Source: Gemmatimonadota bacterium
Lineage (GTDB): Bacteria > Gemmatimonadota > Gemmatimonadetes > Longimicrobiales > Gaopeijiaceae
Assembly (NCBI GenBank): GCA_009841165.1
Contig: VXMI01000056.1
Coordinates: 1 to 49,385, forward strand
Direction of reading: 5' to 3'
DNA: 49,385 nucleotides
Made by a program: the position numbers and the translations under genes. Positions within the stretch are counted from its first letter, which is position 1; every line of letters starts with the position of its first letter. Of this stretch, positions 18,216 through 26,550 are shown piece after piece. The notes under the pieces are model-generated. The model made no database searches. It was given only the letters and a program-made list of their open reading frames with translations, and was not told the origin of the DNA.

Positions 18216-19826
18216 TCAACTCTCCGGCGGCTTCTTTTCGAAGGTGGAAGTCTTGTAGAAACCGTCGGGCTCGTCTCCGATCTTTGCATGGCCGGCCAGG
18301 CGGTAGATGCCGGGCGGGAACTTCTCGTCCTCGATGTTGATGGGGCAGACGTGCACCTGCTGATTGGTCTGCGTACTGAAGAACACGTTGTTCTGCACGG
18401 TAACCCACCCGCCGCCGACGGCGCGCTGCCACTCCGTCCAGTATATCGCGAAGCCCGCTGCGGAACTGGTAAGGCTACTGGACACGCAAAAGGACAGCGT
18501 AAGGCTGGCACCGCCGGGCAGCGACGCCGTGAGAACGCCTTCCTCGTCGACCGAAATCCCAGGCAGCGAGTCGTACTCCTCCTGGTGCACGCGCACCATG
18601 ATCGAGTCCTGCGTGACCGACTCACCGCCCGAGTTCGTGGCCGTCACCGTCAGGTACGCCGAGCTGATGGTGTCCTCCATCGCGCCCATGCCCGTCGTGG
18701 TGACTGTGCTTCCGTCAACCGACGCCACCGCCACCATCTCGTCCGTGCTTGTGACCGTGTAGGTCAGGTCGCCGCCTTCGAAGTACGGCGACAAGTCGAG
18801 GGGCACCATGCTGTCGACGATCATGTCATGGGTCGGGATCGTGTCGGCGATCCCGGGCGGCGGCGCCGTGACCGTCACGTCGACCTGTTGCGCCGCCTGC
18901 AGACCCTCCGGGTCGGAGGCCGTCACAGTCACGACCGTGCTGCCCGCGGCCTGCGCACCGATCTCGACCATTCCGTCTGCATCGATCAGCGCCGTCACGA
19001 AGCCGGTGTTCGAGCTCACCGCTTCGAAGACCAGATCGTCGCCGTCCGGATCGCTGAAATGGTCGGACGGGTCGAGCCTGACCGTGTCTCCCACCATCAG
19101 CATCTGCGGCGGGATCGTGTCCGTCACCTCCGGCGCGCGGTTGGGCGCCTCGACGGTCACTGTGAACTCGACCGTGCCTGTGTTGTCGGCCTCGTCGGTG
19201 GCCGTGACGGTCACGGTCGCGGTGCCCTCGCCGACGGCGGCGACCGTCAGGCTGGACCCGTCGAGCGCTGCAGTCGCCACGGCGGTGTCGGAGCTGGCGG
19301 CGGCGAAGGTCAGGTCGTCCCCTTCGGGATCTTCGAAGAACTCGGCGACGTCCGCGGTGATGGTGTCTCCGACGGTCACCGTCCGGTCGTCGATGCCTCC
19401 CACCACGGTCGGCGGCTGGTTGGTGGCCTCGACCGTGACGCCCATCGTCTGCGTGGCGCTCAGGCCGCCGGGGTCGCGCGCCGTCACCGTGATGGTCGCG
19501 CTGCCGGCCCCCACACCCGTCACCGCGACGGTGGCGCCCGACACGGAAGCCGTGGCAACAGCCGCGTCCGAAGTCGATGCCGCGTAGGTGAGCGCGTCGC
19601 CGTCGGGGTCGCTGAAGTTGGAAGCGACGTTGACGGTGACCTCGGCGCCGACCTCGATCGTGAGCGCGCCCAGCGAGCCGACCGCCGTGGGTGCCCGGTT
19701 CGCGGGCGGCGGCGGCGGGGGCGGAGTCGGATCCGGTCCTGTTCCGCCGTCGCCCCCGCAGTTCGCCGCCCACACGGCCACAACCGCCGTCATCAAAATC
19801 GCTGCCAGGATTCGCATCGCTCGCAT
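18216..19826 (-). CDS. Exported Ig-like/cadherin-like repeat protein
   Basis: ATG 19826 is chosen because AGGAG lies about 10 bases upstream and starts a signal peptide; ANC (Cys23) may be an imperfect lipobox. A proline run (about 35-41) follows. The rest of the 536 residues is a series of about 85-90-residue Ig-like domains with shared phrases (NRAP at the start, DPxGDxLTF, ATVTVTATD at the end), then a distinct C-terminal domain with two Cys. It is a surface adhesion or spacer protein with no enzymatic motif seen. The repeats match those of the metalloprotease immediately upstream, so the two genes share domain ancestry. Confidence 0.85.
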   Translation of the reverse strand: MRAMRILAAILMTAVVAVWAANCGGDGGTGPDPTPPPPPPPANRAPTAVGSLGALTIEVGAEVTVNVASNFSDPDGDALTYAASTSDAAVATASVSGATVAVTGVGAGSATITVTARDPGGLSATQTMGVTVEATNQPPTVVGGIDDRTVTVGDTITADVAEFFEDPEGDDLTFAAASSDTAVATAALDGSSLTVAAVGEGTATVTVTATDEADNTGTVEFTVTVEAPNRAPEVTDTIPPQMLMVGDTVRLDPSDHFSDPDGDDLVFEAVSSNTGFVTALIDADGMVEIGAQAAGSTVVTVTASDPEGLQAAQQVDVTVTAPPPGIADTIPTHDMIVDSMVPLDLSPYFEGGDLTYTVTSTDEMVAVASVDGSTVTTTGMGAMEDTISSAYLTVTATNSGGESVTQDSIMVRVHQEEYDSLPGISVDEEGVLTASLPGGASLTLSFCVSSSLTSSAAGFAIYWTEWQRAVGGGWVTVQNNVFFSTQTNQQVHVCPINIEDEKFPPGIYRLAGHAKIGDEPDGFYKTSTFEKKPPES

Positions 19827-19995
19827 TTGCGCTCGTTCTCCTGTGAGGTGGTGGGGGCCGCGCCGTGCGCGAACCCTCGGATGCCGGGCCGGGACGACGC
19901 CACGCCCCAGGTGCCTACCGGGCGGTGAACCCGAAGCTTCCGTCAGGCTATGCCGCGAAAGGTGGCCACGCAACCCGGAGACGGTCGGGCCCGGA

Positions 19996-22632
19996 TCACC
20001 GCTCTTCCCTCAGAATCACATGAATCTCCGGGCCAGCGAGTGCCCGGAGCGCGGCCTCCTCGCCGATGACACGTACAACTTTGCCATCGCTGTCAAGTAC
20101 CAGGATGGGGCCGTGTTCGACGTCGTTCTCGAAGCTGATCACTTCCGCGCCTGCTTCCGCGGCTGCGGCGATGTCGACGGCCAGTGCGGGTTCTGGAAGG
20201 CGGTAGGACTCGGCGTGGGATGCATCGATGCTGTAGAAGCCCAGGTCGGCGAATGACTGAAGCGTGACGGCGCTCGGCGGGTTCGGCACCCCGAGAGTTG
20301 CAGTGGGCGTCATGAGTTCATGGCCCAGGACCGACTCCCGCCAGTGCGAGTCGTCGCCGCCATTCTGGACGGGCACCTTCGGGCCGGCGTAGTCGGAGCC
20401 GCCCGCGGCGTTGAAGGCGGCGATGGCGCGGGCGCCCGAGAAATGCGTGTCGGCGGTGGGGTCGGTCTCGGAAGGATTGCGTACGAGGCCGCTGCGCAGC
20501 CACGGCCCCGACCCGAATCCCAGGACGTGCGCGATCTCGTGGATCGCGATCTCCCGCAGATTGCCTGCCCGGGCGATACGGTCGATGTCGGCACGGTCGA
20601 AGATCGCGATGCCGAGGAGCGGCGTTTCGTCGCTGGAACGGATGTAGCAGAGGCGGGCGACCGCGGCAGTCCCGCCCTCGCCGTCGAGGTCCGCGACCAG
20701 GAAGACGACGGCGATGTCGTCGATGGTCTCGACGTTGATGTTCACGGTGATTCCCCTGATCGGGCATGGCAGGGTTGCGTTCACGGCGATGTCGTCGAAT
20801 TCGGTGAATCGGAGGGCCCGTTGCCAGTAAGCTGCGGCGTTGCTGAACACTCTCTCCTGGGACGCGGTCACGCTGGCGGCGAAGCCGAGGCCGATGTTGA
20901 AGTTCATGATCGGTCGGTCGACGGTAACCGCGAAGGCCTGGGCCGCAGATGCGCCGACGGGGTCGGTGGCGGTGACGGTGATCACGGCTTCGCCCTGGCG
21001 GACACCACGGACAATGACGTAGGGGTGCGCCACCCTGACGGTGGCCACCCTGGTGTTCGAACTCTCGGCGGTGTAGGTGAGGGGATCGCCGTCGGGGTCC
21101 TCGAAGTGCGGTGACACGCCAAGGGTTCGCGAGGTCCGCTCGTTGAGGGTGAGGTCGGGGATTGCGGAGGTTGCCACGGGGGCACGGTTCCGGACGGTTA
21201 CGGTGAAGCTCTGCCGGGCGGACAGGTCGCCGGGGTCGGTGGCGGTGACGGTAATCGTGGCCTCGCCCGTGATCGCGGCGGTGCGAACGGTGAGGGTGGT
21301 GCGGGTGATGGTCGCGGTGGCCAGGCCACCGTCCGAAGATACGGCGGCGAGGGTGAGAGAGTCGCCGTCGGGGTCGGTGAAGTGCCCGGCGAGGTCGAGG
21401 TGGAGGGAGTCGCGCTTGAAGAGATCCTGGGCAGGGAAGGTGATGGCGACGGCCGGGGCGCGATTGGGGACGGTGACCTCGAAGCTCTGTTGTGCGGTCA
21501 GCCCTTCGTCGTCGGTGGCGGTAACGGTGACCAGGGCCTCGCCCTGCGACACGGCCGTTGCGATGAGGGTGCCGGCCGATCCGGTGACGGCCACCACGTC
21601 GCGGTCCGACGACGTGGCGACAAAGGTGAGCGGGTCGCCGTCGGGGTCGTTGAAGTAGGGGGCGAGTTCGAGCGTGTCCGCCTCGTCCTTGAAGAGCGTG
21701 AGGGGAGGGATCGTGTCCACCGCTGCCGGGGGGCGATTGGGTACGGTGACGTGGAGGCTGTGAGTGGCGGTCGCCCCCTCGTCGTCGGTGGCGGTAACGG
21801 TGACCACGGCCTCGCCCTTGGCGAGCGCGGTCACGGTCAGGGCACCGCCGACGATGGACGCGGCGACCCTGCTGCTGTCGGATACCTCGGCGCTGTAGAT
21901 CAGCGTGTCGCCGTCGGGATCGGCGAAGAGGGGGGACACGTCCAGGGTGTCGGCGTGGTCGACCTCGATGGTGCGCGGTGGGATCGAGTCGACGGCGACA
22001 GGGGCGCGGTTGGGTACCGTGACCCGGAATGATTGTACGGCCGCTAGCCCGCCGGGGTCCGTCGCGGTGACTGTGACGGTCACCGTGCCCTTTGCGAGGG
22101 CGGTGAGCGTGACCCTGGAGCCCCGTATCGAGACCGCGAGCCGGGCGGAATCCGCCGCAGCCGTGTAGGTCAGCTCCTGCCCGTCGGGCTCGCTGAAGTG
22201 TCGGGCCACGTCGAGCGTCGCGGAGTCGCCGACCATCAGTTCGCGGTCCTCGATGGTGCCGACGGTGGTGGGCGCGCGATTGGGCACCACCACCCGGAAG
22301 CTTTGCCGCGCCATCAGGCCGCCCGGATCGGTGGCGGTCATGGACACGACCGCGGTGCCGGGGGAGACCGCCGTAACCGTCACGGTGCTTCCCGTTGCGG
22401 CCACGGTGGCAACGCCGGGGTCGGACGACGTCGCGGCGAAGGTTAGCACGTCTTCTTCGTTCGGGTCGCTGAAGCAGACGGTCACGGTGGCCGAGTTGCC
22501 CACGTGGATCGTCTGTTCGGGGACCGTGCCGCAAGGTGCGGGGGGCTGCGGGTCGTAGCAGGTGGCGAGGAAGGCCGCGGCGAGGACGGCCAGGGCGGCG
22601 GTTGCGCGCCTGGGAGTTTTCAATTCAGGCAA
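19996..22632 (-). CDS. Ig-repeat lipoprotein with leishmanolysin-like (M8) metalloprotease domain
   Basis: The 878 residues open with a lipoprotein signal (LATC, Cys25). TTG 22632 is the longest start and TTG 22623 gives a tidier signal; neither has a strong ribosome-binding site. Six Ig/cadherin-like repeats fill about residues 36-572, each near 90 residues and separated by PNRAP-type linkers. The C-terminal domain has the zinc motif HEIAHVLGFGSG (698-709), then SHWRESVLGHELMTPTA (His763, Met774), matching the third His and Met-turn of M8 proteases. It should be an active surface protease, held off the membrane by the repeats. A second protein of the same repeats follows downstream. Confidence 0.88.
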   Translation of the reverse strand: MPELKTPRRATAALAVLAAAFLATCYDPQPPAPCGTVPEQTIHVGNSATVTVCFSDPNEEDVLTFAATSSDPGVATVAATGSTVTVTAVSPGTAVVSMTATDPGGLMARQSFRVVVPNRAPTTVGTIEDRELMVGDSATLDVARHFSEPDGQELTYTAAADSARLAVSIRGSRVTLTALAKGTVTVTVTATDPGGLAAVQSFRVTVPNRAPVAVDSIPPRTIEVDHADTLDVSPLFADPDGDTLIYSAEVSDSSRVAASIVGGALTVTALAKGEAVVTVTATDDEGATATHSLHVTVPNRPPAAVDTIPPLTLFKDEADTLELAPYFNDPDGDPLTFVATSSDRDVVAVTGSAGTLIATAVSQGEALVTVTATDDEGLTAQQSFEVTVPNRAPAVAITFPAQDLFKRDSLHLDLAGHFTDPDGDSLTLAAVSSDGGLATATITRTTLTVRTAAITGEATITVTATDPGDLSARQSFTVTVRNRAPVATSAIPDLTLNERTSRTLGVSPHFEDPDGDPLTYTAESSNTRVATVRVAHPYVIVRGVRQGEAVITVTATDPVGASAAQAFAVTVDRPIMNFNIGLGFAASVTASQERVFSNAAAYWQRALRFTEFDDIAVNATLPCPIRGITVNINVETIDDIAVVFLVADLDGEGGTAAVARLCYIRSSDETPLLGIAIFDRADIDRIARAGNLREIAIHEIAHVLGFGSGPWLRSGLVRNPSETDPTADTHFSGARAIAAFNAAGGSDYAGPKVPVQNGGDDSHWRESVLGHELMTPTATLGVPNPPSAVTLQSFADLGFYSIDASHAESYRLPEPALAVDIAAAAEAGAEVISFENDVEHGPILVLDSDGKVVRVIGEEAALRALAGPEIHVILREER
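20910..22530. repeat. Six tandem Ig-domain coding repeats of about 270 bp
   Basis: Each unit encodes one Ig-like domain of the protease gene. Parts are nearly identical in DNA: the stretches around 21508-21544 and 21780-21818 share a GTCGGTGGCGGTAACGGTGA core and similar flanks. This fits expansion by unequal exchange. It is coding sequence, not a CRISPR array. Confidence 0.7.
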
Positions 22633-22648
22633 GAAATGTCACCGACAC

Positions 22649-22663
22649 TTTACTTACTGTAAA
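22649..22663. promoter_or_regulatory. Inverted repeat upstream of the Ig-protease gene
   Basis: TTTAC (22649-22653) and GTAAA (22659-22663) are separated by five bases in a 63-base AT-richer gap. On the minus strand TTTACA could serve as a -35 hexamer (5 of 6 matches), but no good -10 follows at the right distance. It may be an operator or a short hairpin after the amidohydrolase stop. Confidence 0.3.
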
Positions 22664-22695
22664 CCCGACATGACACCAATCGTGCCGGTGCGGCC

Positions 22696-24126
22696 TCAGC
22701 TGATCCCCACCCGCCCCCGCACGTCTGCCAGCATGGCCGGCGAATCGTATCCGACCCCATCCTTGAACACGACCGTCACGTTGCGTATCACCGCGGGATC
22801 CGCGGTGAGGTCACCGCTCATGACGACCAGGTCGGCGATCTTCCCGGCTTCGACGGTCCCCAGATCGTCGAAGACATCCAGCACCCGGGCGCCGTTCGCG
22901 CTCAGGATCTCGATCGCCTCGTGGGGTGCGAACCCGGCTTCCGACAGCAGCTCGTAGTTGCGCTGATCGCCGTAGCCGGGCAGGGCGCCGCCGTTCCCGG
23001 TCGGGTCGACACCCGAGGCCAGCACGCCGCCGGCATCGTAGAACGCCTTCTCGTAGGCCATCGCGGTCTGGAACTCCTCCGGGGAGCGTCCGATCTCGTC
23101 GATCTGGGCCTTCGCGGCCAGGTAGTCCTCGCGTACCGCCGGCGCCATGGCCTCGAGCGAGCGAGCGTCGCGCGTGGGCCGTCCCTGGATGAAGAGCTCG
23201 TACACAGCCAGAGTCGAAGTCATTGCCACGCCCGCGTCGATCATGGCCTGGAAGGTGGCCTGCGCCTCGGGCCCGTTCACGTCGATCGAGGTGGCGTCGT
23301 CCCACAGGCTCTGGGGACACTCGTCGCGGCCGCGGCCCTCCGAGTAGTCGCTGTTGGTCGCGAGCCCGTGCTCGATGTTGTCGATCCCGAGTGCCACCGC
23401 CTCGGTGAAGCTGATCGAGCACAGGTGGCCCGTGACCTTGATCCCCTGCGCGTGCGCTTCGTCGATCGCCGCGGTGAGCTCCTCGGTGCGGATGTTGGTG
23501 TACGCCTTCAGCCAGGTCGCGCCCTCGGCGGCCCAGTAGCGCACGAACCGCCGAGCCTGTTCCGGCGACTCCAGCATGGTCATCCCCGACATCCCGCCGC
23601 CCGCCGTGATGTAGGGCGCCGTGATGTGGATGCGCGGCCCGGGCGTCCGCCCGGCCTCGATCTCGGCCTTCAGGTTGAGCTCGGCGTACGGCTGCCGGCT
23701 ACCCGTCGTCCGCACGGTCGTGACCCCGCTCCCCAGGTACAGCCTCGGGGCGGAGAAGGTGAGCTGCGCGGAGCGTCCCCCGGCCGCCGTGTAGAAGAGG
23801 TGGTTGTGCAGCCCGACCATCCCCGGAATGACTGTGTGGCCCGCCAGATCCATGACCTCGGCGCCCGCGGGGATGTCCACCGCGCCATCCGCGCCCACCG
23901 CTGTGATCCGGCTGCCCTCGATCACGACCGTGCGGCCGCGCTGAGCGGGTCCGCCGCTCCCGTCGATCAGGGTTACGCCGGTCAGTGCGACCGCGTCGCT
24001 GTTGACTACCGCGTAGCCCTGCGCCGCCGAGCCCGCCTCGGGGCGCTGCGCGGCAAGGTGTGAACTGGCGGCCGCCGTCAAGGCGATGGCGGCCAGGACG
24101 GCCGCGCTGTTTCTCGTCGTCATCAT
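22696..24126 (-). CDS. Exported metal-dependent amidohydrolase (imidazolonepropionase-like), copy B
   Basis: The product has 476 residues, with ATG 24126 behind GGAGAG. The signal peptide ends SHLAAQ. It has an amidohydrolase-superfamily barrel with the metal motif GLHNH (His107, His109), a Lys in GATWLKAYT, later His in VTGH and NIEHG, and Asp in SGVDPTG, so all expected ligands are present. It probably hydrolyses a cyclic amide or dipeptide-like substrate outside the cytoplasm. It lies 14 bases downstream of copy A, which has the same arrangement throughout. The tandem pair looks like an old duplication. Confidence 0.9.
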   Translation of the reverse strand: MMTTRNSAAVLAAIALTAAASSHLAAQRPEAGSAAQGYAVVNSDAVALTGVTLIDGSGGPAQRGRTVVIEGSRITAVGADGAVDIPAGAEVMDLAGHTVIPGMVGLHNHLFYTAAGGRSAQLTFSAPRLYLGSGVTTVRTTGSRQPYAELNLKAEIEAGRTPGPRIHITAPYITAGGGMSGMTMLESPEQARRFVRYWAAEGATWLKAYTNIRTEELTAAIDEAHAQGIKVTGHLCSISFTEAVALGIDNIEHGLATNSDYSEGRGRDECPQSLWDDATSIDVNGPEAQATFQAMIDAGVAMTSTLAVYELFIQGRPTRDARSLEAMAPAVREDYLAAKAQIDEIGRSPEEFQTAMAYEKAFYDAGGVLASGVDPTGNGGALPGYGDQRNYELLSEAGFAPHEAIEILSANGARVLDVFDDLGTVEAGKIADLVVMSGDLTADPAVIRNVTVVFKDGVGYDSPAMLADVRGRVGIS

Positions 24127-24140
24127 CGCTGCTCTCTCCT

Positions 24141-25580
24141 CTAGTTGATCCCGGCCCGCCCCTCGACATCCGCGAGCATGGCGACGGAGTCGTATCCGAT
24201 GCCGTCCTTGAAGACCAGCGTCACGTTGCGGATCACCGACGGATCCGCGGTCAGGTCGCCGTTCATCACCACCAGGTCCGCGAGCTTGCCCGCCTCGACG
24301 GTGCCCAGGTCGTCGAACACGTCCAGCACGCGGGCCCCGTTCGCGCTCAGCACCTTGACCGCGTCCTCGGGGCTGAAGCCGGCCTCGATGAACAGCTCGT
24401 AGTTGCGCTGGTCGCCGTAGCCCGCGAGCGCGCCGCCGTTTCCGGTGGGGTCGACGCCGGCCGCCAGCACTCCGCCCCGATCATGGAACGCCTTCTCGTA
24501 CGCCATCGCATTCAGGAAGCCCTCCGGCGGGCGCCCGATCTCGTCGATCTCGGCCTTCGCGGCCAGGTAGTCCTCGCGTACCGAGGGCGCCATCGCGCGA
24601 AGCGTGCGCTCATCACGCGTCGGCCGCCCCTGCACGAAGAGTTCGTACACCGCCAGCGTCGAGGTCATCGCCACGTCATTCTCGATCATCGCGTCGAAGG
24701 TGGAGGCGACCTCGGGGCCTTCCACGTCCACCGCTTCCGCGTGGTCCCACAGGTCGGGCGGGCACTCGTCCTGCGCCTTGCCCGGCACGTAGTCGCTGTT
24801 CGTCCCCAGCCCGTGTTCGATGTTGTCGATCCCCAGTTCGACCGCCTCGGTGAAGCTGATCGAGCACAGGTGGCCGGTCACCTTGAGCCCCTGCCTGTGC
24901 GCCTCGTCGATCGCCGCGGCCAGATCCTCGCCGCTGATCGTGGTGTACGCCTTCAGCCAGGTCGCGCCCTCCGCCGCCCAGTAGCGTACGAACCGCCGCG
25001 CCTGCTCGGGGCTCCGGAACCGCGTCATGATGTTGAGGCTCTCGTCCCCGGTCATGTACGGTGCGGTAATGTGGATCCGCGGCCCCGGCTGCAGCCCGCG
25101 CTCGATCTCGTCCTTCAGGTTGAGTTCGGCGTAGGTCGCCAGGCTCCCGGTCGTCCGGATCGTCGTGACCCCGGAGCCGAGGTAGAGTCGCTGGCCCGTA
25201 TAGCTCATGGGGTGCATCCGGCCGCCCGCCGCCATGTAGAACAGGTGGTTGTGAAGGCCGACCATGCCGGGCATCAGGGTGTGGCCGGAGAGGTCCATCA
25301 CCTCGGCGCCGTCCGGGATGTCCACGGCGCCGTCCGCGCCCACGGCGCTGATGCGGGTGCCCTCGATCACGACCGTCTGGCCCCGGCGCGCGGACGAGCC
25401 CGTGCCGTCCAGCAGCGTCACCCCGGTCAGCGCGACCGCGTCGGTGTCCACCGCGACGTAGGCGGCGGCCTCGGAGCCTTCGGCGGGCCGCTGCGCCTTG
25501 GCGGGGTGCGCCGCGACGATCAGGAGGATCGGGAACAGGGCGGCGACCGTGGGGACGGCGCGGTGCTTCACTTTCTGCAT
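24141..25580 (-). CDS. Exported metal-dependent amidohydrolase, copy A
   Basis: ATG 25580 is chosen because GGAGG is 8 bases upstream and the product then begins with a signal peptide (ends HPAKAQ, residue 30). The 479 residues keep the full metal set: His110 and His112 (GLHNH), Lys210 (TWLKAYT), His237 (TGHL), His256 (IEHG) and Asp377 (GVDPTG). Long stretches match copy B (VMDLxGHTxxPGMVGLHNHLFY, IDEAH, EDYLAAKA). It starts 40 bases after the DUF5522-PP-loop gene and is probably in one transcript with it. The substrate is unknown. Confidence 0.91.
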   Translation of the reverse strand: MQKVKHRAVPTVAALFPILLIVAAHPAKAQRPAEGSEAAAYVAVDTDAVALTGVTLLDGTGSSARRGQTVVIEGTRISAVGADGAVDIPDGAEVMDLSGHTLMPGMVGLHNHLFYMAAGGRMHPMSYTGQRLYLGSGVTTIRTTGSLATYAELNLKDEIERGLQPGPRIHITAPYMTGDESLNIMTRFRSPEQARRFVRYWAAEGATWLKAYTTISGEDLAAAIDEAHRQGLKVTGHLCSISFTEAVELGIDNIEHGLGTNSDYVPGKAQDECPPDLWDHAEAVDVEGPEVASTFDAMIENDVAMTSTLAVYELFVQGRPTRDERTLRAMAPSVREDYLAAKAEIDEIGRPPEGFLNAMAYEKAFHDRGGVLAAGVDPTGNGGALAGYGDQRNYELFIEAGFSPEDAVKVLSANGARVLDVFDDLGTVEAGKLADLVVMNGDLTADPSVIRNVTLVFKDGIGYDSVAMLADVEGRAGIN

Positions 25581-25620
25581 GGCATGGGCCTCCAGGACGG
25601 GAGTACCGGACTCGGGCCCG

Positions 25621-26520
25621 TCAGGACGCGGCGGACCCTCCTTCACCCCTGCATTGTGTGCCGTGCGATGGCCCTGCGCCAGTAGTCGCAACGGCGCCTT
25701 GTGGCCCCGCGCCCTCCCATACCTTCACCAGCGTGTGGAACTCGCCGTTCTCGCCGAAGGGGTCGATGCCCCCGGACAGACGCGCCATCATCGCGCGGTC
25801 GAAGCGCTCGCCCACCGCCACGACGCCTTCCGCCGCTTCGGTGACGGCCGAGACCTGGCAGGTGACGCCGCTCGCCTCGAGGTCGGTGATCAGGGTGTCG
25901 TAGGGCACGCCCCAGACGGGGAAGTGCAGCGAGGCGCCACGGTCGGCGGCAAACTCCCGGAACGCCACGCCGCGCCATTCGCGGATGTGCAGAAGGTGCA
26001 GATCGCCGAAGACGAGGCGGGCGATGCCGGGCACGAGTTTGCAGGCCGCGCGGATCCGGTCCATGTACGTCTCACCGGGATGAAGCGGCACGCCGAGCAG
26101 GGGGAGGCCCAGGTGCTCGGCCTGGCGGATCACCGCGTCGATGTGGATCTCCTGGTGCGCAACGATGCGGGTGGCCACGTCGAAGGTGGTCAGAAGCACG
26201 ATGGGGTGGAGCCCCTCGCGGTGGAGCGCGCGAAGGGCGAGAAAGCTGTCTTTGCCGCCGCTCCAGAAGAGAACGTCGGCGGGCTCAGCCGGCGCGGTGT
26301 CGGCGGTGAGCCACGATGGCTGCTTCCCGCGCGCGGCCCGGTCGGCCAGGGACATCGATTCGTGCTGGTAGGGACAGTGCCGGCATCCGCTGCCGCAGCA
26401 GCACCCGCGCCGCGCCAGCCCGATCTCGGTGAAGACGTGGAAGCCCGTCTGCGGGTCGATGTAGGATGACTCGCCGTTCTTCAGCGCCCGCCGGTGGGCC
26501 CGCCGCCAGGGGTTGCTCAC
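25621..26520 (-). CDS. DUF5522-like zinc-type domain fused to a Dph6-like PP-loop ATP pyrophosphatase
   Basis: The product has 299 residues, starting at GTG 26520. Residues 18-52 match DUF5522 (YIDPQTGFHVFTEIGL, then RGCCCGSGCRHCPY with Cys40, 41, 42, 46 and 49, likely a metal site). After a short linker comes the PP-loop SGGKDS (87-92) and a domain like Dph6/diphthine-ammonia ligase-type ATP pyrophosphatases (HIDAVIRQAEHLGLPLLGVPL, GDLHL, VWGVPYDTLI). It should adenylate a carboxylate or amide and is probably cytoplasmic. DUF5522 is usually a small stand-alone protein, so the fusion is unusual. The gene is 30 bases after the multicopper oxidase. The substrate is unknown. Confidence 0.85.
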   Translation of the reverse strand: MSNPWRRAHRRALKNGESSYIDPQTGFHVFTEIGLARRGCCCGSGCRHCPYQHESMSLADRAARGKQPSWLTADTAPAEPADVLFWSGGKDSFLALRALHREGLHPIVLLTTFDVATRIVAHQEIHIDAVIRQAEHLGLPLLGVPLHPGETYMDRIRAACKLVPGIARLVFGDLHLLHIREWRGVAFREFAADRGASLHFPVWGVPYDTLITDLEASGVTCQVSAVTEAAEGVVAVGERFDRAMMARLSGGIDPFGENGEFHTLVKVWEGAGPQGAVATTGAGPSHGTQCRGEGGSAAS

Positions 26521-26550
26521 GGTTCCGCGCGGGGGTCGGTCAAGCGCGCC

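Noticed and set aside
18138..19928. Plus-strand open frame of 596 codons opposite the Ig-repeat gene
   Set aside because: It is antisense to the real gene and reads as His/Arg/Val-rich sequence with no domain and no start site.
20910..22530. Repeats considered as a CRISPR array
   Set aside because: The units are about 270 bp, coding and in frame, and encode Ig domains; there are no short identical repeats with unique spacers.
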